Part shown: in pieces, positions 1 through 8,469 of the stretch | Layout of the letters: every line of letters begins with the position of its first letter | Position numbering within the stretch: position 1 is the stretch's first letter | Assembly: GCF_017833295.1 (NCBI RefSeq) | Contig: NZ_JAFIBW010000001.1 | Coordinates: 2,866,001-2,930,000, forward strand | DNA length: 64,000 nucleotides | From: Methylobacterium sp. PvR107 | Lineage (GTDB): Bacteria; Pseudomonadota; Alphaproteobacteria; Rhizobiales; Beijerinckiaceae | Reading direction: 5' to 3' | The notes under the pieces: model-generated | The model's database searches: none | Told to the model about the DNA's origin: nothing | The model's input: the letters and a program-made list of their open reading frames with translations, nothing else | Program-made: the position numbers and the translations under genes

Positions 1-1131
1 CATGGTCTGCGTGGCGATGGCCTGCACCATCGCCAGCGTGTTCTTCATACGGTGGCTGATTTCGTGGTTGAGGGTCGCCTGCTGCTCCTCGGCCCGCAGG
101 CGGCCGATGCCGACCTGCACCCGGTCGGCCACGTTGCGGGCGAACGCGACCTCCTCCGGCCCCCATTCCCGCACCGTGGGATTGTGCACGAAGAACACGC
201 CGACCGTGCGTCCCCGCTCATGCACCGGCACGTTGAGCATGGCGTGAACGTTGATGGCCGTGAACGGCTTGGCGTGGCCGGCGGTGCGGGTGTCGGTCTC
301 GACGTTCGCGACCACGAGGGTGTCGCCGCGCTTGAGCCCGGATCCAAACGTGCCGTAATCGGCGAAGCGATGACGGCCGATCAGCCGGACCTCGCCGGGC
401 AAGGCCCAATCGTCCGGAATGGTGATGAATTGGCCGGTGCTGTCCAGCTCACCATAGCCGGCGCGGCTGGCGTTCAGGGTCCGGCCGACGATCTCGGCCG
501 CCTTCGCGGTCATCGCGTCGATCGTGGAAAGGTCGCGCAACTGATCGCCCAACTCGATCAGCGCAAGGCGGCGGATCGTGGCGGCACGAGCCATCCCCTC
601 CGAGGCCAGCATCCTGGCGAGCTGGCGGCGCTCGCGCAGCAGAATCATCACCTGCCGTGCCAGTCGCCGCAGCGCGTCCTGCTGCGCCTCCGTCAACCCG
701 TCCGGCCGGGGCTGGTGGTCGATGACGCACAGGCTCCCGAGCACACGTCCGCTGCGTGTGCGCAGCGGGGCTCCGGCATAGAAGCGGATATGCGGCTCGC
801 CCGTCACCAGCGGGTTCGTGCGAGTGCGCGGATCTGCACTGAGGTCGGGGATGATCAGCAGGTCCGGCTCGCTCAGCGCGTACACGCAGACCGATCTGTC
901 CAGGTCGGTTTCGCAAGACGGAAAGCCGACCCGCGCCTTGAACCACTGGCGCTTGGCCGCGACCAGGCTGACGAGGGCCACCGAAGTCTGACAGATCAGC
1001 CGGGCAATCTGCACCGCATCCTCGAAGCCCTCCTCGGGCCCCGTGTCGAGGACGTCAAAGGCATCAAGCTCGGCGAGGCGGTCCGGGTCGGACGTATCCG
1101 GCCTGATGGAGCTTTCGACGGGGTGGATCAT
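1..1131 (-). CDS. Two-GAF HWE-type sensor histidine kinase, cut by window edge
   Basis: The open frame starts at an ATG at 1131 and runs off the window, so only the first 377 residues are seen. Two GAF-like sensory domains lie at about residues 20-170 and 195-345; the first has the usual LDVLDT-type opening (LDAFDVLDTGPEEGFEDA). The phosphoacceptor box begins at about 355 (NHEISHRMKNTLAMVQAIA, likely His360), which is the HWE/HisKA_2 form. No transmembrane segment is seen, so a soluble kinase sensing a cytoplasmic cue is likely. The ATP-binding domain lies outside the window. The family identity is firm; the signal is unknown. Confidence 0.9.
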   Translation of the reverse strand, partial: MIHPVESSIRPDTSDPDRLAELDAFDVLDTGPEEGFEDAVQIARLICQTSVALVSLVAAKRQWFKARVGFPSCETDLDRSVCVYALSEPDLLIIPDLSADPRTRTNPLVTGEPHIRFYAGAPLRTRSGRVLGSLCVIDHQPRPDGLTEAQQDALRRLARQVMILLRERRQLARMLASEGMARAATIRRLALIELGDQLRDLSTIDAMTAKAAEIVGRTLNASRAGYGELDSTGQFITIPDDWALPGEVRLIGRHRFADYGTFGSGLKRGDTLVVANVETDTRTAGHAKPFTAINVHAMLNVPVHERGRTVGVFFVHNPTVREWGPEEVAFARNVADRVQVGIGRLRAEEQQATLNHEISHRMKNTLAMVQAIATQTM

Positions 1132-1518
1132 GACCGGGGGAATACAAGGCTTGGCCTTCAGTCGTAGCGACTTCCAGAGCCTGTGTCAGCCGCAACACCA
1201 CCAGATGGTCGATGAGAGTAAGGGCGCACGGAGCCGCAGGTTCAGTCGCGCAGGGGCTCCGGCTTCCGTCCGCCGGGCGGGATCTCCCTGCGGTGCGCGC
1301 AGAGCCGTTCGGCCGAGAACGGCTTCGGGATGAAGCGCGCTCCGTCCGGCCGATCGCGAGGTTCGGGATCGGAAGCGGAACGCCCGCTTCCGAACACGGG
1401 GTCGAGGTCCAGGGCGATCCGCTGCCGACATCGCGAGCGGAGGTCCTAGCATCAAATGGCAGCCCTGGAAGCGCCCTCCGCCGCAGAGGACGCGCGTTCG
1501 GCATTTAGGCGCGCGGCT
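1132..1518. other. Intergenic region, no supported gene
   Basis: This gap separates the 5' end of the sensor kinase from the 3' end of the next minus-strand gene. Open frames are present on both strands, but their translations are arginine/proline/serine-rich and look like shadow frames of GC-rich DNA. No clear hairpin terminator or promoter was identified. Confidence 0.5.
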
Positions 1519-1809
1519 CTAGTATTGTGTGCCGGTAAATCGGCAGATCGTCTTGCAACGCGGGCCGCCATTGGCCTGCCAGGACTTCGCGTGGCCGATC
1601 GAACCGGTCATGTCCTGCGTGGGATTCCCGCCCGGCCGGTGCACGACGATGTTGCAGGCATCCTGCGGCGTCCGCTGATAGCGCGGGCACGACTTGGAAT
1701 CGCGGTTGCCCAGCAAATCCATAAGCGTCTCCGAACGAGCGTGGGCCGACGGCACAACACCGCACAGGCCGGCGACGATCAGCGTGGCAAGCGAGGTCAT
1801 TCTCCACAT
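1519..1809 (-). CDS. Small exported four-cysteine protein, unknown function
   Basis: This is a 96-residue protein with a clear Sec signal peptide (hydrophobic stretch at residues 5-20, probable cleavage after SAHA, near residue 24). The mature part of about 72 residues carries four cysteines (SCPRY, DACNI, PRCKTIC), enough for two disulphide bonds, which fits a periplasmic or secreted location. A second ATG three codons in (1800) is an equally possible start. No known domain is recognised. The AT-rich stretch just upstream (about 1820-1950) is a plausible promoter region. Confidence 0.7.
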   Translation of the reverse strand: MWRMTSLATLIVAGLCGVVPSAHARSETLMDLLGNRDSKSCPRYQRTPQDACNIVVHRPGGNPTQDMTGSIGHAKSWQANGGPRCKTICRFTGTQY

Positions 1810-2116
1810 CGGAATGCTCCTTCAATCATCGGAGGATGCGAATTCGGGCGCCCTTTGCTCAGTTAATCAGCAATAAATACTGTCGATGTGCGCTGAAACA
1901 CATCAATCAATTCTATTTTAATCCCGAAAAAGCCGGATTTTTTTGAAGGAATATTTCAGGCGCCGAGCCGTTGCAGGCTGGCGGGGCTGCGCGCCGGAGG
2001 TTGCTCGAACCGGCGCTTTCGCGCATGGCGAACGGGGTGCCGTTCCGTTTTCGCCAACCGCCGTACCGCGGGCGGCCCGGATCGCGGCCAGCCGAGGGTC
2101 ACAGGGCTACAGACGC
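1810..2116. other. AT-rich divergent intergenic region
   Basis: The region between the small exported protein (minus) and the DUF1491 protein (plus) has an AT-rich core at about 1855-1955, in strong contrast with the flanks. It probably carries promoters for one or both genes. No specific operator is recognised. An open frame continues upstream of the DUF1491 start from 1943, but that part is not typical of the family. Confidence 0.45.
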
Positions 2117-2455
2117 ATGCGCCTGCGCTCCGATTTCTGGGTTTCGGCCCATCTCCGTCGGCTCGACGTCGCGGGCATCCCGGCGGTGCTGCGCCGGCGC
2201 GGGGCCGCAGAGGCCGGCGCGATCTTCGTGAAGGTTGACCGCCTCGACGGCAGCGCCGACCTCTACGGACCAGCGCCGCAAGCCCTGTTCGAGGCCGAGG
2301 AGAGCGGCGACCGGCGCTTCGCCGCGATCGTCACCGGCGCGAGCCCGCTCGCCGTGGAGGAGCGCTTGACCAAGGAGATCCGGTTCGATTCCGATCTCTG
2401 GATCATCGAGATCGACGACCGCCAGGGGCGGCATTTCCTGGATCTGGCGGAGTGA
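2117..2455 (+). CDS. DUF1491 family protein
   Basis: The 112-residue protein starts MRLRSDFWVSAHLRRL and matches what I know of the DUF1491 family, which is about 105-115 residues and restricted mainly to alphaproteobacteria; its function is unknown. The ATG at 2117 was chosen over the open frame start at 1943 because the family begins with this R-x-DFWVxAHLRR segment. The C-terminus (DLWIIEIDDRQGRHFLDL) is also typical. It stands alone; a dispersed repeat follows immediately. Confidence 0.75.
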   Translation: MRLRSDFWVSAHLRRLDVAGIPAVLRRRGAAEAGAIFVKVDRLDGSADLYGPAPQALFEAEESGDRRFAAIVTGASPLAVEERLTKEIRFDSDLWIIEIDDRQGRHFLDLAE

Positions 2456-2468
2456 CGGAGCTTAGACT

Positions 2469-2556
2469 GTCTTTGCGAGCAGGGCGAAGCAATCCAGAAG
2501 CGCCACGCCGACCGTAGGCGCGCTGCTCTGGGTCACTTCGCTGTGCTCGTGATGAC
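2469..2556. repeat. Dispersed inverted-repeat element, copy 1
   Basis: The two ends are imperfect inverted complements: GCGAAGCAATCCAG on the left and CTGGGTCACTTCGC on the right, separated by a variable centre. Related elements lie at 5069, 23966 and 52022 in this window, always between genes. The structure resembles repetitive extragenic palindromes common in this group. It follows the DUF1491 stop codon and could also serve as a transcript end. Confidence 0.7.
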
Positions 2557-2593
2557 GGCGCGCTGCGCCGCGTCGCGCCCGATGACGCGCCCG

Positions 2594-3643
2594 TCAGCCC
2601 TCGATGATGCGCTCGTCGAGCTTCCGGTCGACGGTCTCGACCGTGCGGTCGATCTCGGCATTCGGCTCGCCGAGCTGGTGCGCGATCAGCTTCACCAGCA
2701 GGTCGACGCGCTCGATGTAGGGGGCGCCGTTCGCCACCGCCCGCGCGGCCGAGGACGGCTTCAGCAGGCTCTCTGCGGCCTTGGCGTATTTCTCGAACGG
2801 CACCTGATCGGCCGGATCGGCGCCAAGCTTCCGGGCAATCCCGTCGACGTGCTCGTAGATCGCCCGCGAGCGCGCCAGATCGCCGTGCACGGCGTCGTGG
2901 ATCGATTGCGGCTCGCCGGGCGTGATGCAGCGGTAATTGCCGGTCAGCAGCATCGACCACTTGGCCAGCGGCACGAACAGCGAGTCGAACACCTTGAGCT
3001 TCACCGGCACGTCCTGCCCGTCGAGGCGCACCGCGTCGATATCGGCCTCCAGCTCCCGGAGCAGGCGGTTATGGGCCTCATCGTCGAAGGTGGCGGCCTT
3101 GAAGTTCGTCGGCAGGCCGACATGGAGGACGTTGGCCTCCTCGTCGGGCGGCCGGAAGGCCTGCGGATCCGGCGAGCACAGCGACACCAGTCCCGGCTCG
3201 AACCGGTCCCAGACGCCCGCATTGGTGTAGGCGTCCTCGAGGTCCATGGCGGCCAGCCCCGGGATCCGCTTCAGATAGGGCAGCGGCGGCATGTTCATGA
3301 TCGACAGGCACGGCAGCTTCGCCGCGGCGATCTTGATCATCAGGACGCGGATCGTGTGGTTGTTGTACTGCGGCTCCTGCATGGCGAGGCCGACGAGGTC
3401 GTAGCGCGACACGTCCACGTCTTCCGGCGGCATGGCGTCGACCTTTCCGGGCAGGTCGCGCGAGTGGATCGCCCGGTGCTCCTTCTCGTCGCGCAGCTTG
3501 ATGCGGACCTCGGTCCCCTCGCGGTTGATCAGGTCCGCGGTCTTCCGGCGGCACACCAGGGTCACGTTGTGACCGGCCATCAGGAGCTTGGTCCCTAGGA
3601 GCGAGCCGTAGGAGGCCCCCAGGATCAGGATGTTCTTGGCCAC
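2594..3643 (-). CDS. Ketopantoate reductase-like NAD(P)-dependent oxidoreductase
   Basis: The 349-residue protein opens with a Rossmann motif (ILILGASYGSLLGTKLLMAG) followed by NVTLVCRR, the layout of the ApbA/PanE N-terminal domain. The C-terminal half keeps the family's helical character. A GTG start at 3643 was chosen because a strong ribosome-binding site (GGGGAGG) sits six bases upstream; the longer frame to 3712 has no such signal. It may reduce a 2-oxoacid other than ketopantoate, since the gene is not with other pantothenate genes. It lies downstream of, but 395 bases away from, dgcA on the same strand. Confidence 0.75.
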   Translation of the reverse strand: MAKNILILGASYGSLLGTKLLMAGHNVTLVCRRKTADLINREGTEVRIKLRDEKEHRAIHSRDLPGKVDAMPPEDVDVSRYDLVGLAMQEPQYNNHTIRVLMIKIAAAKLPCLSIMNMPPLPYLKRIPGLAAMDLEDAYTNAGVWDRFEPGLVSLCSPDPQAFRPPDEEANVLHVGLPTNFKAATFDDEAHNRLLRELEADIDAVRLDGQDVPVKLKVFDSLFVPLAKWSMLLTGNYRCITPGEPQSIHDAVHGDLARSRAIYEHVDGIARKLGADPADQVPFEKYAKAAESLLKPSSAARAVANGAPYIERVDLLVKLIAHQLGEPNAEIDRTVETVDRKLDERIIEG

Positions 3644-4037
3644 GTCGTTCCTCCCCAGCATTGAAGACTGCTGTGTGTTGTCTGGCTGCTGGGAACAGCG
3701 CGTCCGCGCCACGGCCCCAATCGCACATGCGATGGATGGCAGCCGGGCGAGAGGAAGGCAAGCCTTCTGGTATACCTAATCCCAAAGCCGCTGTGATGCC
3801 CCGCGGGTGACAGCCGGGTCGATCCCTATCCTCGCGGCCTGGGATCTCCACAGGGTGCGATCGTCGTTCCGGGACCGCGCAGCGGCGTCCGTAATTAAAA
3901 TACGTTGCGTGCCAGGAGCTTGCACCGTCGGTGGTTCTGGATTCCGGGCTCGCCTTGGGCGACCCGGAATGACGATGCCGCACGCGGGGGCAGCGAGATC
4001 CGAGCTACGGTTGGTGGCAGGCTGCCCCCTATAAACG
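3644..4037. other. Intergenic region with one palindromic repeat
   Basis: The gap lies between dgcA and the downstream reductase gene, both on the minus strand. It has a locally AT-rich patch (about 3765-3785 and 3893-3905) that could hold the promoter for the reductase. It also contains the palindrome annotated at 3941-3970. No gene is supported here. Confidence 0.5.
3941..3970. repeat. Palindromic extragenic repeat (ATTCCGGG type)
   Basis: ATTCCGGG-C-TCGCC pairs with GGCGA-CCCGGAAT across a three-base loop with one bulged C. Sequences of this type (ending CCCGGAATGAC) are common intergenic palindromes in alphaproteobacterial genomes; this is recall, not a search. It could form a transcript-stabilising or terminating hairpin. 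Confidence 0.65.
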
Positions 4038-5021
4038 CTACCCCCACAGCTCAGGCGCGGGGGGATGCATCAGGCTGCCCTCGTAGCGAAGCGGCGGATT
4101 GCGGTCGCGGGCCAGCAGCAGCGGCCCGTCGAGGTCGACGAACGCCGCGTCGTTCGCGAGCAGAGCCGCCGGCGCCATGCCGAGCGAGGTGCCCAGCATG
4201 CAGCCGACCATGACCGCGAGCCCCCGCGCCTTCGCCTCGCGGGCCAGCAACACCGCCTCGGTCAGGCCGCCGGTCTTGTCGAGCTTGATGTTGATCGCGT
4301 CGTAACGCCCGGCGAGCGCGTCGAGGCCGGCCCGGTCATGGAGGCTCTCGTCGGCGCAGACCGGCACCGGATGGGCGATCTCGGCAAGCAGGGCATCGGC
4401 ATCGGCCGGCAGCGGCTGCTCGATCAGCGCGACGCCCGCCTTCAGGCAGGCTTCGAGGTTGGCTTCCAGGTTCTCCGGCCGCCACGCCTCGTTGGCGTCG
4501 ACGATCAGCCGGGCCTCCGGCGCGCCGGCCCGCACGGCGGCGATGCGCTCGGGATCCCCGTCCCCGCCGAGCTTGACCTTGAGCAGCGGCCGGTGGGCGG
4601 CCCTGCGGGCGGCCTCGCCCATGCTCTCCGGCGTGCCGAGGCTCAGCGTGTAGGCGGTGATCGCCGGCCGGGGTTCAGGGAGCCCGGCGATGGCCCAGGC
4701 GGGACGCCCCTGGAGCTTGGCTTCGAGGTCGAACAGCGCGCAGTCGAGGGCGTTGCGCGCGGCGCCCGCCGTCATGCGCGCCATCAACGCCTCCCGGCCT
4801 ATCCCGGCCGCGATCGCCTCCGCCTGCCCCTCGATCAGGGCGCTGACGCTCTCCACGCTCTCGCCGTAGCGCGGATAGGGCACGCACTCGCCGTGCCCGA
4901 CCCCGTTCGCGTCGGTAATGGTCGCGACCACCACGGCGACCTCGGTGCGGCTGCCGCGGGAGATCGTGAAGGCCCCCGCGATCGGGAATCGTTCGACGGC
5001 GAGGGTCAGGCGGCGGGCCAT
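4038..5021 (-). CDS. dgcA: N-acetyl-D-glutamate racemase DgcA / dipeptide epimerase family
   Basis: The 327-residue protein belongs to the enolase superfamily (muconate-lactonising type). Visible active-site elements are the catalytic lysine motif (LLKVKLGG), metal ligands in LIVDANEAW, IEQPLP and VCADES, and the second lysine in INIKLDKTGGLTEA. Classic annotation would be L-Ala-D/L-Glu epimerase. Because the gene lies just downstream of a DUF1611 gene, the DgcA role is more likely: racemising N-acetyl-D-Glu to the L form in D-glutamate catabolism. The two genes are separated by about 165 bases that hold a repeat. The exact substrate is inferred from neighbourhood. Confidence 0.85.
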   Translation of the reverse strand: MARRLTLAVERFPIAGAFTISRGSRTEVAVVVATITDANGVGHGECVPYPRYGESVESVSALIEGQAEAIAAGIGREALMARMTAGAARNALDCALFDLEAKLQGRPAWAIAGLPEPRPAITAYTLSLGTPESMGEAARRAAHRPLLKVKLGGDGDPERIAAVRAGAPEARLIVDANEAWRPENLEANLEACLKAGVALIEQPLPADADALLAEIAHPVPVCADESLHDRAGLDALAGRYDAINIKLDKTGGLTEAVLLAREAKARGLAVMVGCMLGTSLGMAPAALLANDAAFVDLDGPLLLARDRNPPLRYEGSLMHPPAPELWG

Positions 5022-5068
5022 GGCGTACGGTTTCCCGGTTGGAGCCTTTGGTCGAGGCAGTCCTCGCC

Positions 5069-5160
5069 GTCATCGCGAGCGCAGCGAAGCGACCCAGTGA
5101 TGCGCGGCACTCGAGACCGTGGCGCTACCTGGGATTGCTTCGCTCCGCCCGCAAAGACGA
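5069..5160. repeat. Dispersed inverted-repeat element, copy 2
   Basis: It belongs to the same family as the element at 2469: the left end reads GCGCAGCGAAGCGACCCAG and the right end CCTGGGATTGCTTCGC. It sits inside the dgcN-dgcA gap, so it would be transcribed as part of an operon if the two are co-transcribed, and may adjust relative expression. Confidence 0.7.
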
Positions 5161-5186
5161 TGTCGGAGCCAGCGCAGGCGGGAGGA

Positions 5187-6200
5187 TCAGATCGCCGGGA
5201 AGTCGGCGACGATCCGATCGATCAGCCCGTCGACGCCAAACCGCACTGGGTCGGTAGCGGGCAGGCCGTGCTCGGCCGCCAGCGTCTCGAGGAGGGCCCG
5301 GGCCTCGCCCTCGGCGAGCGCCTGGGTGTTGACCGCGATGCCCACCGGCTTGATCGCCGGGTTGGTGAGGCTGCCGAGTTGCACGGTGAGGTCGATCACC
5401 TGCTGGATCGTCGGCAGCTCGTGCTTCACGCCGCGCATCGTGGTGCGGGTCGGCTCATGGCAGACCACGAAGGCGTCGGCCTGGGCGCCGTGCAGCAGGC
5501 CGAGGCTGACGCCCGCGAAGGAGGGGTGGAACAGCGAGCCCTGGCCCTCGATCAGGTCCCAGTGGCTCGGGGCGGCCTCGGGCGAGATCGTCTCGACGGC
5601 GCCGGAGATGAAATCCGCCACCACGGCGTCGATGGCGACGCCCCGGCCGGAGATGAACACGCCTGTCTGGCCGGTGGCGCAGAAATCGGCGTCGAGGCCC
5701 CGCTCGCGCATGCCGCGCTCCAGGGCCAGCACGGTGTACTTCTTGCCGACCGAGCAATCGGTGCCGACGGTGAGCAGGCGCCGTCCCGCCCGCTTGGTGC
5801 CCTTGCCGGTGGGGAAGCGCTCGTCGGTGTGACGGACATCGTGGAGCTGGCGCCCGCGCCGCGCCGCGGCTTCCGCGATGGCGGGCACGGCGCCGAGCTT
5901 GACGTGCAGGCCGCTCGCCACGTCGAGGCCGGCCTCGATCGCCGCGACGATCTCCTTGACCCAGTGGTCGGGCAGCACGCCACCGGCGTTGACGACGCCG
6001 ATCACCAGGGTCCGGCAGCCCTTCGCCAGGGCTTCGGGCAGGGTCATGTCGGGGATGCCGAGATCGGCGGCGCAGCCCGGCAGGCGCGTCTGGCCGACGC
6101 ACCATTCGGGGCGCCAGTCCTTGATCCCATAGGCGGTCTTGGCCGCCAGCGTGTCGGGCACGTCGCCGAGGAACATCAGGTAGGGCGTGGCGATCTGCAT
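5187..6200 (-). CDS. dgcN: DUF1611 protein, D-glutamate N-acetyltransferase DgcN
   Basis: The 337-residue protein starts at the ATG at 6200, preceded by GGAGAAGG; an upstream open frame to 6350 lacks support. It matches the DUF1611 family: a phosphate-binding-loop-like motif (TVGTDCSVGKKYT) near residue 150, then ADFCATGQTGVFI and IEGQGSLFHPSF. Members once annotated as unknown P-loop proteins have been described as DgcN, which acetylates D-glutamate so that DgcA can convert it to the L form. dgcA follows downstream in the same direction. The acetyltransferase role is carried over from that family knowledge. Confidence 0.85.
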   Translation of the reverse strand: MQIATPYLMFLGDVPDTLAAKTAYGIKDWRPEWCVGQTRLPGCAADLGIPDMTLPEALAKGCRTLVIGVVNAGGVLPDHWVKEIVAAIEAGLDVASGLHVKLGAVPAIAEAAARRGRQLHDVRHTDERFPTGKGTKRAGRRLLTVGTDCSVGKKYTVLALERGMRERGLDADFCATGQTGVFISGRGVAIDAVVADFISGAVETISPEAAPSHWDLIEGQGSLFHPSFAGVSLGLLHGAQADAFVVCHEPTRTTMRGVKHELPTIQQVIDLTVQLGSLTNPAIKPVGIAVNTQALAEGEARALLETLAAEHGLPATDPVRFGVDGLIDRIVADFPAI

Positions 6201-6518
6201 CGGTGGAGCAACCTTCTCCGGGAGGCCGGCGGACCGTCTATGCGGGATCGCGGGCGCCGGGCGCAATGCATGAGGCCGGCCAGGGCCGTGCACGCGCCCA
6301 TCGACAGGCGCATGCCGGGGCTGCGCCACCCGAGATGGGCGCCCGTCCAACCCTCTCCCTCATCCTGAGGTGCAGGAGCGCAGCGGAGGCCTTGAAGGAG
6401 GCCTCTAGGGATCGCGCCGCTGGCTGGGGGACCCCTTCGAGGCCCGCGCGCGGGCACTTCAGGATGAGGTCGCGTTTGCTAGAGCCGGTCTTACCCCGGA
6501 GGCGGGTGGCGTCCGCGC
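6201..6518. other. Intergenic region, mostly a dispersed repeat
   Basis: The gap separates dgcN from the GNAT gene, both minus strand. Nearly half is occupied by the repeat at 6358-6469. The rest (6201-6357) must contain the dgcN promoter, but no clear motif was recognised. Confidence 0.5.
6358..6469. repeat. Dispersed repeat with CTCATCCTGAGGTGC ends
   Basis: The left end CCTCATCCTGAGGTGC is matched by GCACTTCAGGATGAGG on the right, an inverted repeat of 16 bases with one mismatch, enclosing about 80 bases. This is distinct from the GCGAAGC family. Elements ending in CTCATCCTGAGG are frequent between genes in Methylobacterium and Bradyrhizobium-type genomes, from general knowledge. Confidence 0.65.
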
Positions 6519-7070
6519 TCAGGCGGCGCGTCGTCGCGCGACCTGGGCCTCGTTCGCCACCGCCTCGACCGGCGACAGCACGCCGGTCGCCCGGACCAGC
6601 CCCTCGGCCCCCGCCAGCGCGCCCGCGCGCAGTTCCAGCCCGAGGAAACGCGCGCGCTCGAACGGACCCGGAAGGGTGAGGCCCTCCGCAAGCGCCCGGT
6701 CGAAGCCGAAGCGGGCGTAATAGGGCGCGTCGCCGACCAGCAGCACGGCGCCGTGGCCGAGCGATTCGGCCCGGCCGAGGGCGGCCTGCATCATCACCGA
6801 GCCGAGCCCCTGTCCCTGGATCGCCGGATCGACCGCCAGCGGGCCGAGCAGCAGCGCCGGGCGGCCGAGGCCGACCTCGACGTGCCACAGCCGCAGGGTG
6901 CCCACCAGCCGCCCGGCGCGGGTCGCCGCGAAGGCGAGGCCGCGCGCCGGCAGGCGTCCCTCGCGCAGGCGCTCCGAAGTCTTTCCGCGTCGGTTGCCGG
7001 GGAAGCACGCGTCGAGCAGGCGCTCGCGCGCCGGGACGTCGTGAAGGTGCTCCGCGCGGATCTCGATCAT
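6519..7070 (-). CDS. GNAT family N-acetyltransferase
   Basis: The 183-residue protein has the acetyl-CoA loop of GNAT enzymes (LAVDPAIQGQGLGSVMMQ) and the later segment LVGDAPYYARFGFDRA, which is typical of YhbS-like acetyltransferases. The start is supported by GGGGAGGG six bases upstream of the ATG at 7070. The substrate is unknown. It lies between the ornithine decarboxylase and dgcN, all on the minus strand, so a role in polyamine or amino-acid acetylation is possible but unproven. Confidence 0.8.
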   Translation of the reverse strand: MIEIRAEHLHDVPARERLLDACFPGNRRGKTSERLREGRLPARGLAFAATRAGRLVGTLRLWHVEVGLGRPALLLGPLAVDPAIQGQGLGSVMMQAALGRAESLGHGAVLLVGDAPYYARFGFDRALAEGLTLPGPFERARFLGLELRAGALAGAEGLVRATGVLSPVEAVANEAQVARRRAA

Positions 7071-7265
7071 GACAATGCCCTCCCCGGGGCCGGCATGCGG
7101 GAGAAGCGATGGATCGTCTCGGCAAGCGATCAGGGCCGGCCGACGTTTCCGGAGAAACGACAGCGGCCCTTATCGCCGCGTGACCGCAGGGTGGTTCCAG
7201 ACGAACGGGATCCGTGCGTCCGCCTCCTGCCGCGCGTCACCCGCCGGGAACGGTTTCGGAAGAAG

Positions 7266-7289
7266 GCCGCCCGGAATGTCCCGGGCGGC
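7266..7289 (-). terminator. Hairpin terminator after the decarboxylase gene
   Basis: A perfect nine-base stem (GCCGCCCGG / CCGGGCGGC) with a six-base loop lies nine bases past the decarboxylase stop codon. In the minus-strand direction it is followed by CTTCTTCC, a weak pyrimidine-rich tail. It most likely ends the decarboxylase transcript. Confidence 0.65.
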
Positions 7290-7297
7290 ACGCGCGA

Positions 7298-8464
7298 TCA
7301 GATCACGATCTGCTGAAGGGGCGGGAAGCCGTTGAACGCCACCGCCGCGTAGGTCGTGGTGTAGGCGCCCGCGCCCTCGATCAGCACCTTGTCGCCGATC
7401 GAGAGCGAAATCGGCAGCGGGTAGAGCTGCCGCTCGTAGAGCACATCCACCGAATCGCAGGTCGGGCCGGCGATCACGCACGGCTCGGTCGCATCCCCGT
7501 CCCGCGCGGTGCGGATCGGGTAGCGGATCGCCTCGTCCATGGTCTCGGCCAGCCCGCCGAACTTGCCGATGTCGAGGTAGACCCATCGGACCTCGTCTTC
7601 GGCGGCCGACTTCTTCGACACGAGCACGACTTCGGCCTCGATCAGGCCGGCATTCCCGACCATGCCGCGGCCCGGCTCGATGATCGTCTCGGGGATCTGG
7701 TTGCCGAAATGCTTGGTCAGGCCCCGGAAGATCGCCTCGCCGTAGCTCTCCACGCCCGGCACCGCCTTCAGGTATTGGGTCGGGAAGCCGCCGCCGAGAT
7801 TGACCATCGACAGGCCGATGCCGCGCTCGGCGCACTCGCGGAAGATCCCGGCCGCGGAGCCGAGCGCCCCGTCCCAGGCCTCGGTGTTGCCCTGCTGCGA
7901 GCCGACATGGAATGAGATGCCGTAGGCCTCGAGTCCCTGGCGATGGGCGTGCTCCAGCACGTCCGCGGCCATCTCGGGCACGCAGCCGAACTTGCGGGAC
8001 AGCGGCCAATCGGCGCCCGCGCCGTCGCACAGGATGCGGCAGAACACCCGCACCGTGCCGGCCGGCACGCCCAGCGCGTCGGCGGCCCGGGCGATCTTCT
8101 CCACCTCGGCCTGGCAATCGACCGCGAACAGGCGGATGCCGAGCTTCAGGGCGCGGCCGATGCAGCGCTCCTTCTTGATGGTGTTGCCGAAGGAGATCCG
8201 GTCGGCGGTGGCGCCAGCGGCCAGCACCATCTCCATCTCGGCGACCGAGGCGGTGTCGAAGCACGAGCCCATCTCGGCGAGCAGACGCAGCACCTCGGGG
8301 GCCGGGTTTGCCTTCACGGCGTAGAACACCCGGGTGTCCGGCAGGGAGCGCGCGAAGGCGGTGTAATTGTCGCGCACGACGTCGAGATCGAGGACCATCA
8401 CGGGGCCCTCGTCCTGACCGAGGTCGCGGCGCACGCGCAGGTAGTCACGGATGCGGTCGGTCAT
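7298..8464 (-). CDS. Type III PLP-dependent ornithine (or lysine/ornithine) decarboxylase
   Basis: The 388-residue protein is an alanine-racemase-fold decarboxylase. The PLP lysine is in VFYAVKANP (Lys51), the phosphate-binding glycines are in VNLGGGFP, and the active-site cysteine and aspartate are in AGPTCDSVDVLYER. It makes putrescine from ornithine, the first step of polyamine synthesis. The length fits the eukaryote-like alphaproteobacterial enzyme. The ATG at 8464 follows GGGAGA and matches the usual N-terminus; the frame stays open for 177 more codons upstream, which overlap the presumed leader RNA. A terminator follows directly. Confidence 0.92.
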   Translation of the reverse strand: MTDRIRDYLRVRRDLGQDEGPVMVLDLDVVRDNYTAFARSLPDTRVFYAVKANPAPEVLRLLAEMGSCFDTASVAEMEMVLAAGATADRISFGNTIKKERCIGRALKLGIRLFAVDCQAEVEKIARAADALGVPAGTVRVFCRILCDGAGADWPLSRKFGCVPEMAADVLEHAHRQGLEAYGISFHVGSQQGNTEAWDGALGSAAGIFRECAERGIGLSMVNLGGGFPTQYLKAVPGVESYGEAIFRGLTKHFGNQIPETIIEPGRGMVGNAGLIEAEVVLVSKKSAAEDEVRWVYLDIGKFGGLAETMDEAIRYPIRTARDGDATEPCVIAGPTCDSVDVLYERQLYPLPISLSIGDKVLIEGAGAYTTTYAAVAFNGFPPLQQIVI

Positions 8465-8469
8465 GGTCG

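Noticed and set aside
52..1167. 371-residue plus-strand open frame
   Set aside because: It is the antisense shadow of the sensor kinase, whose minus-strand product has clear GAF and HWE motifs.
4065..6368. 767-residue plus-strand open frame
   Set aside because: Antisense shadow of dgcA and dgcN; the translation is low complexity with no domain.
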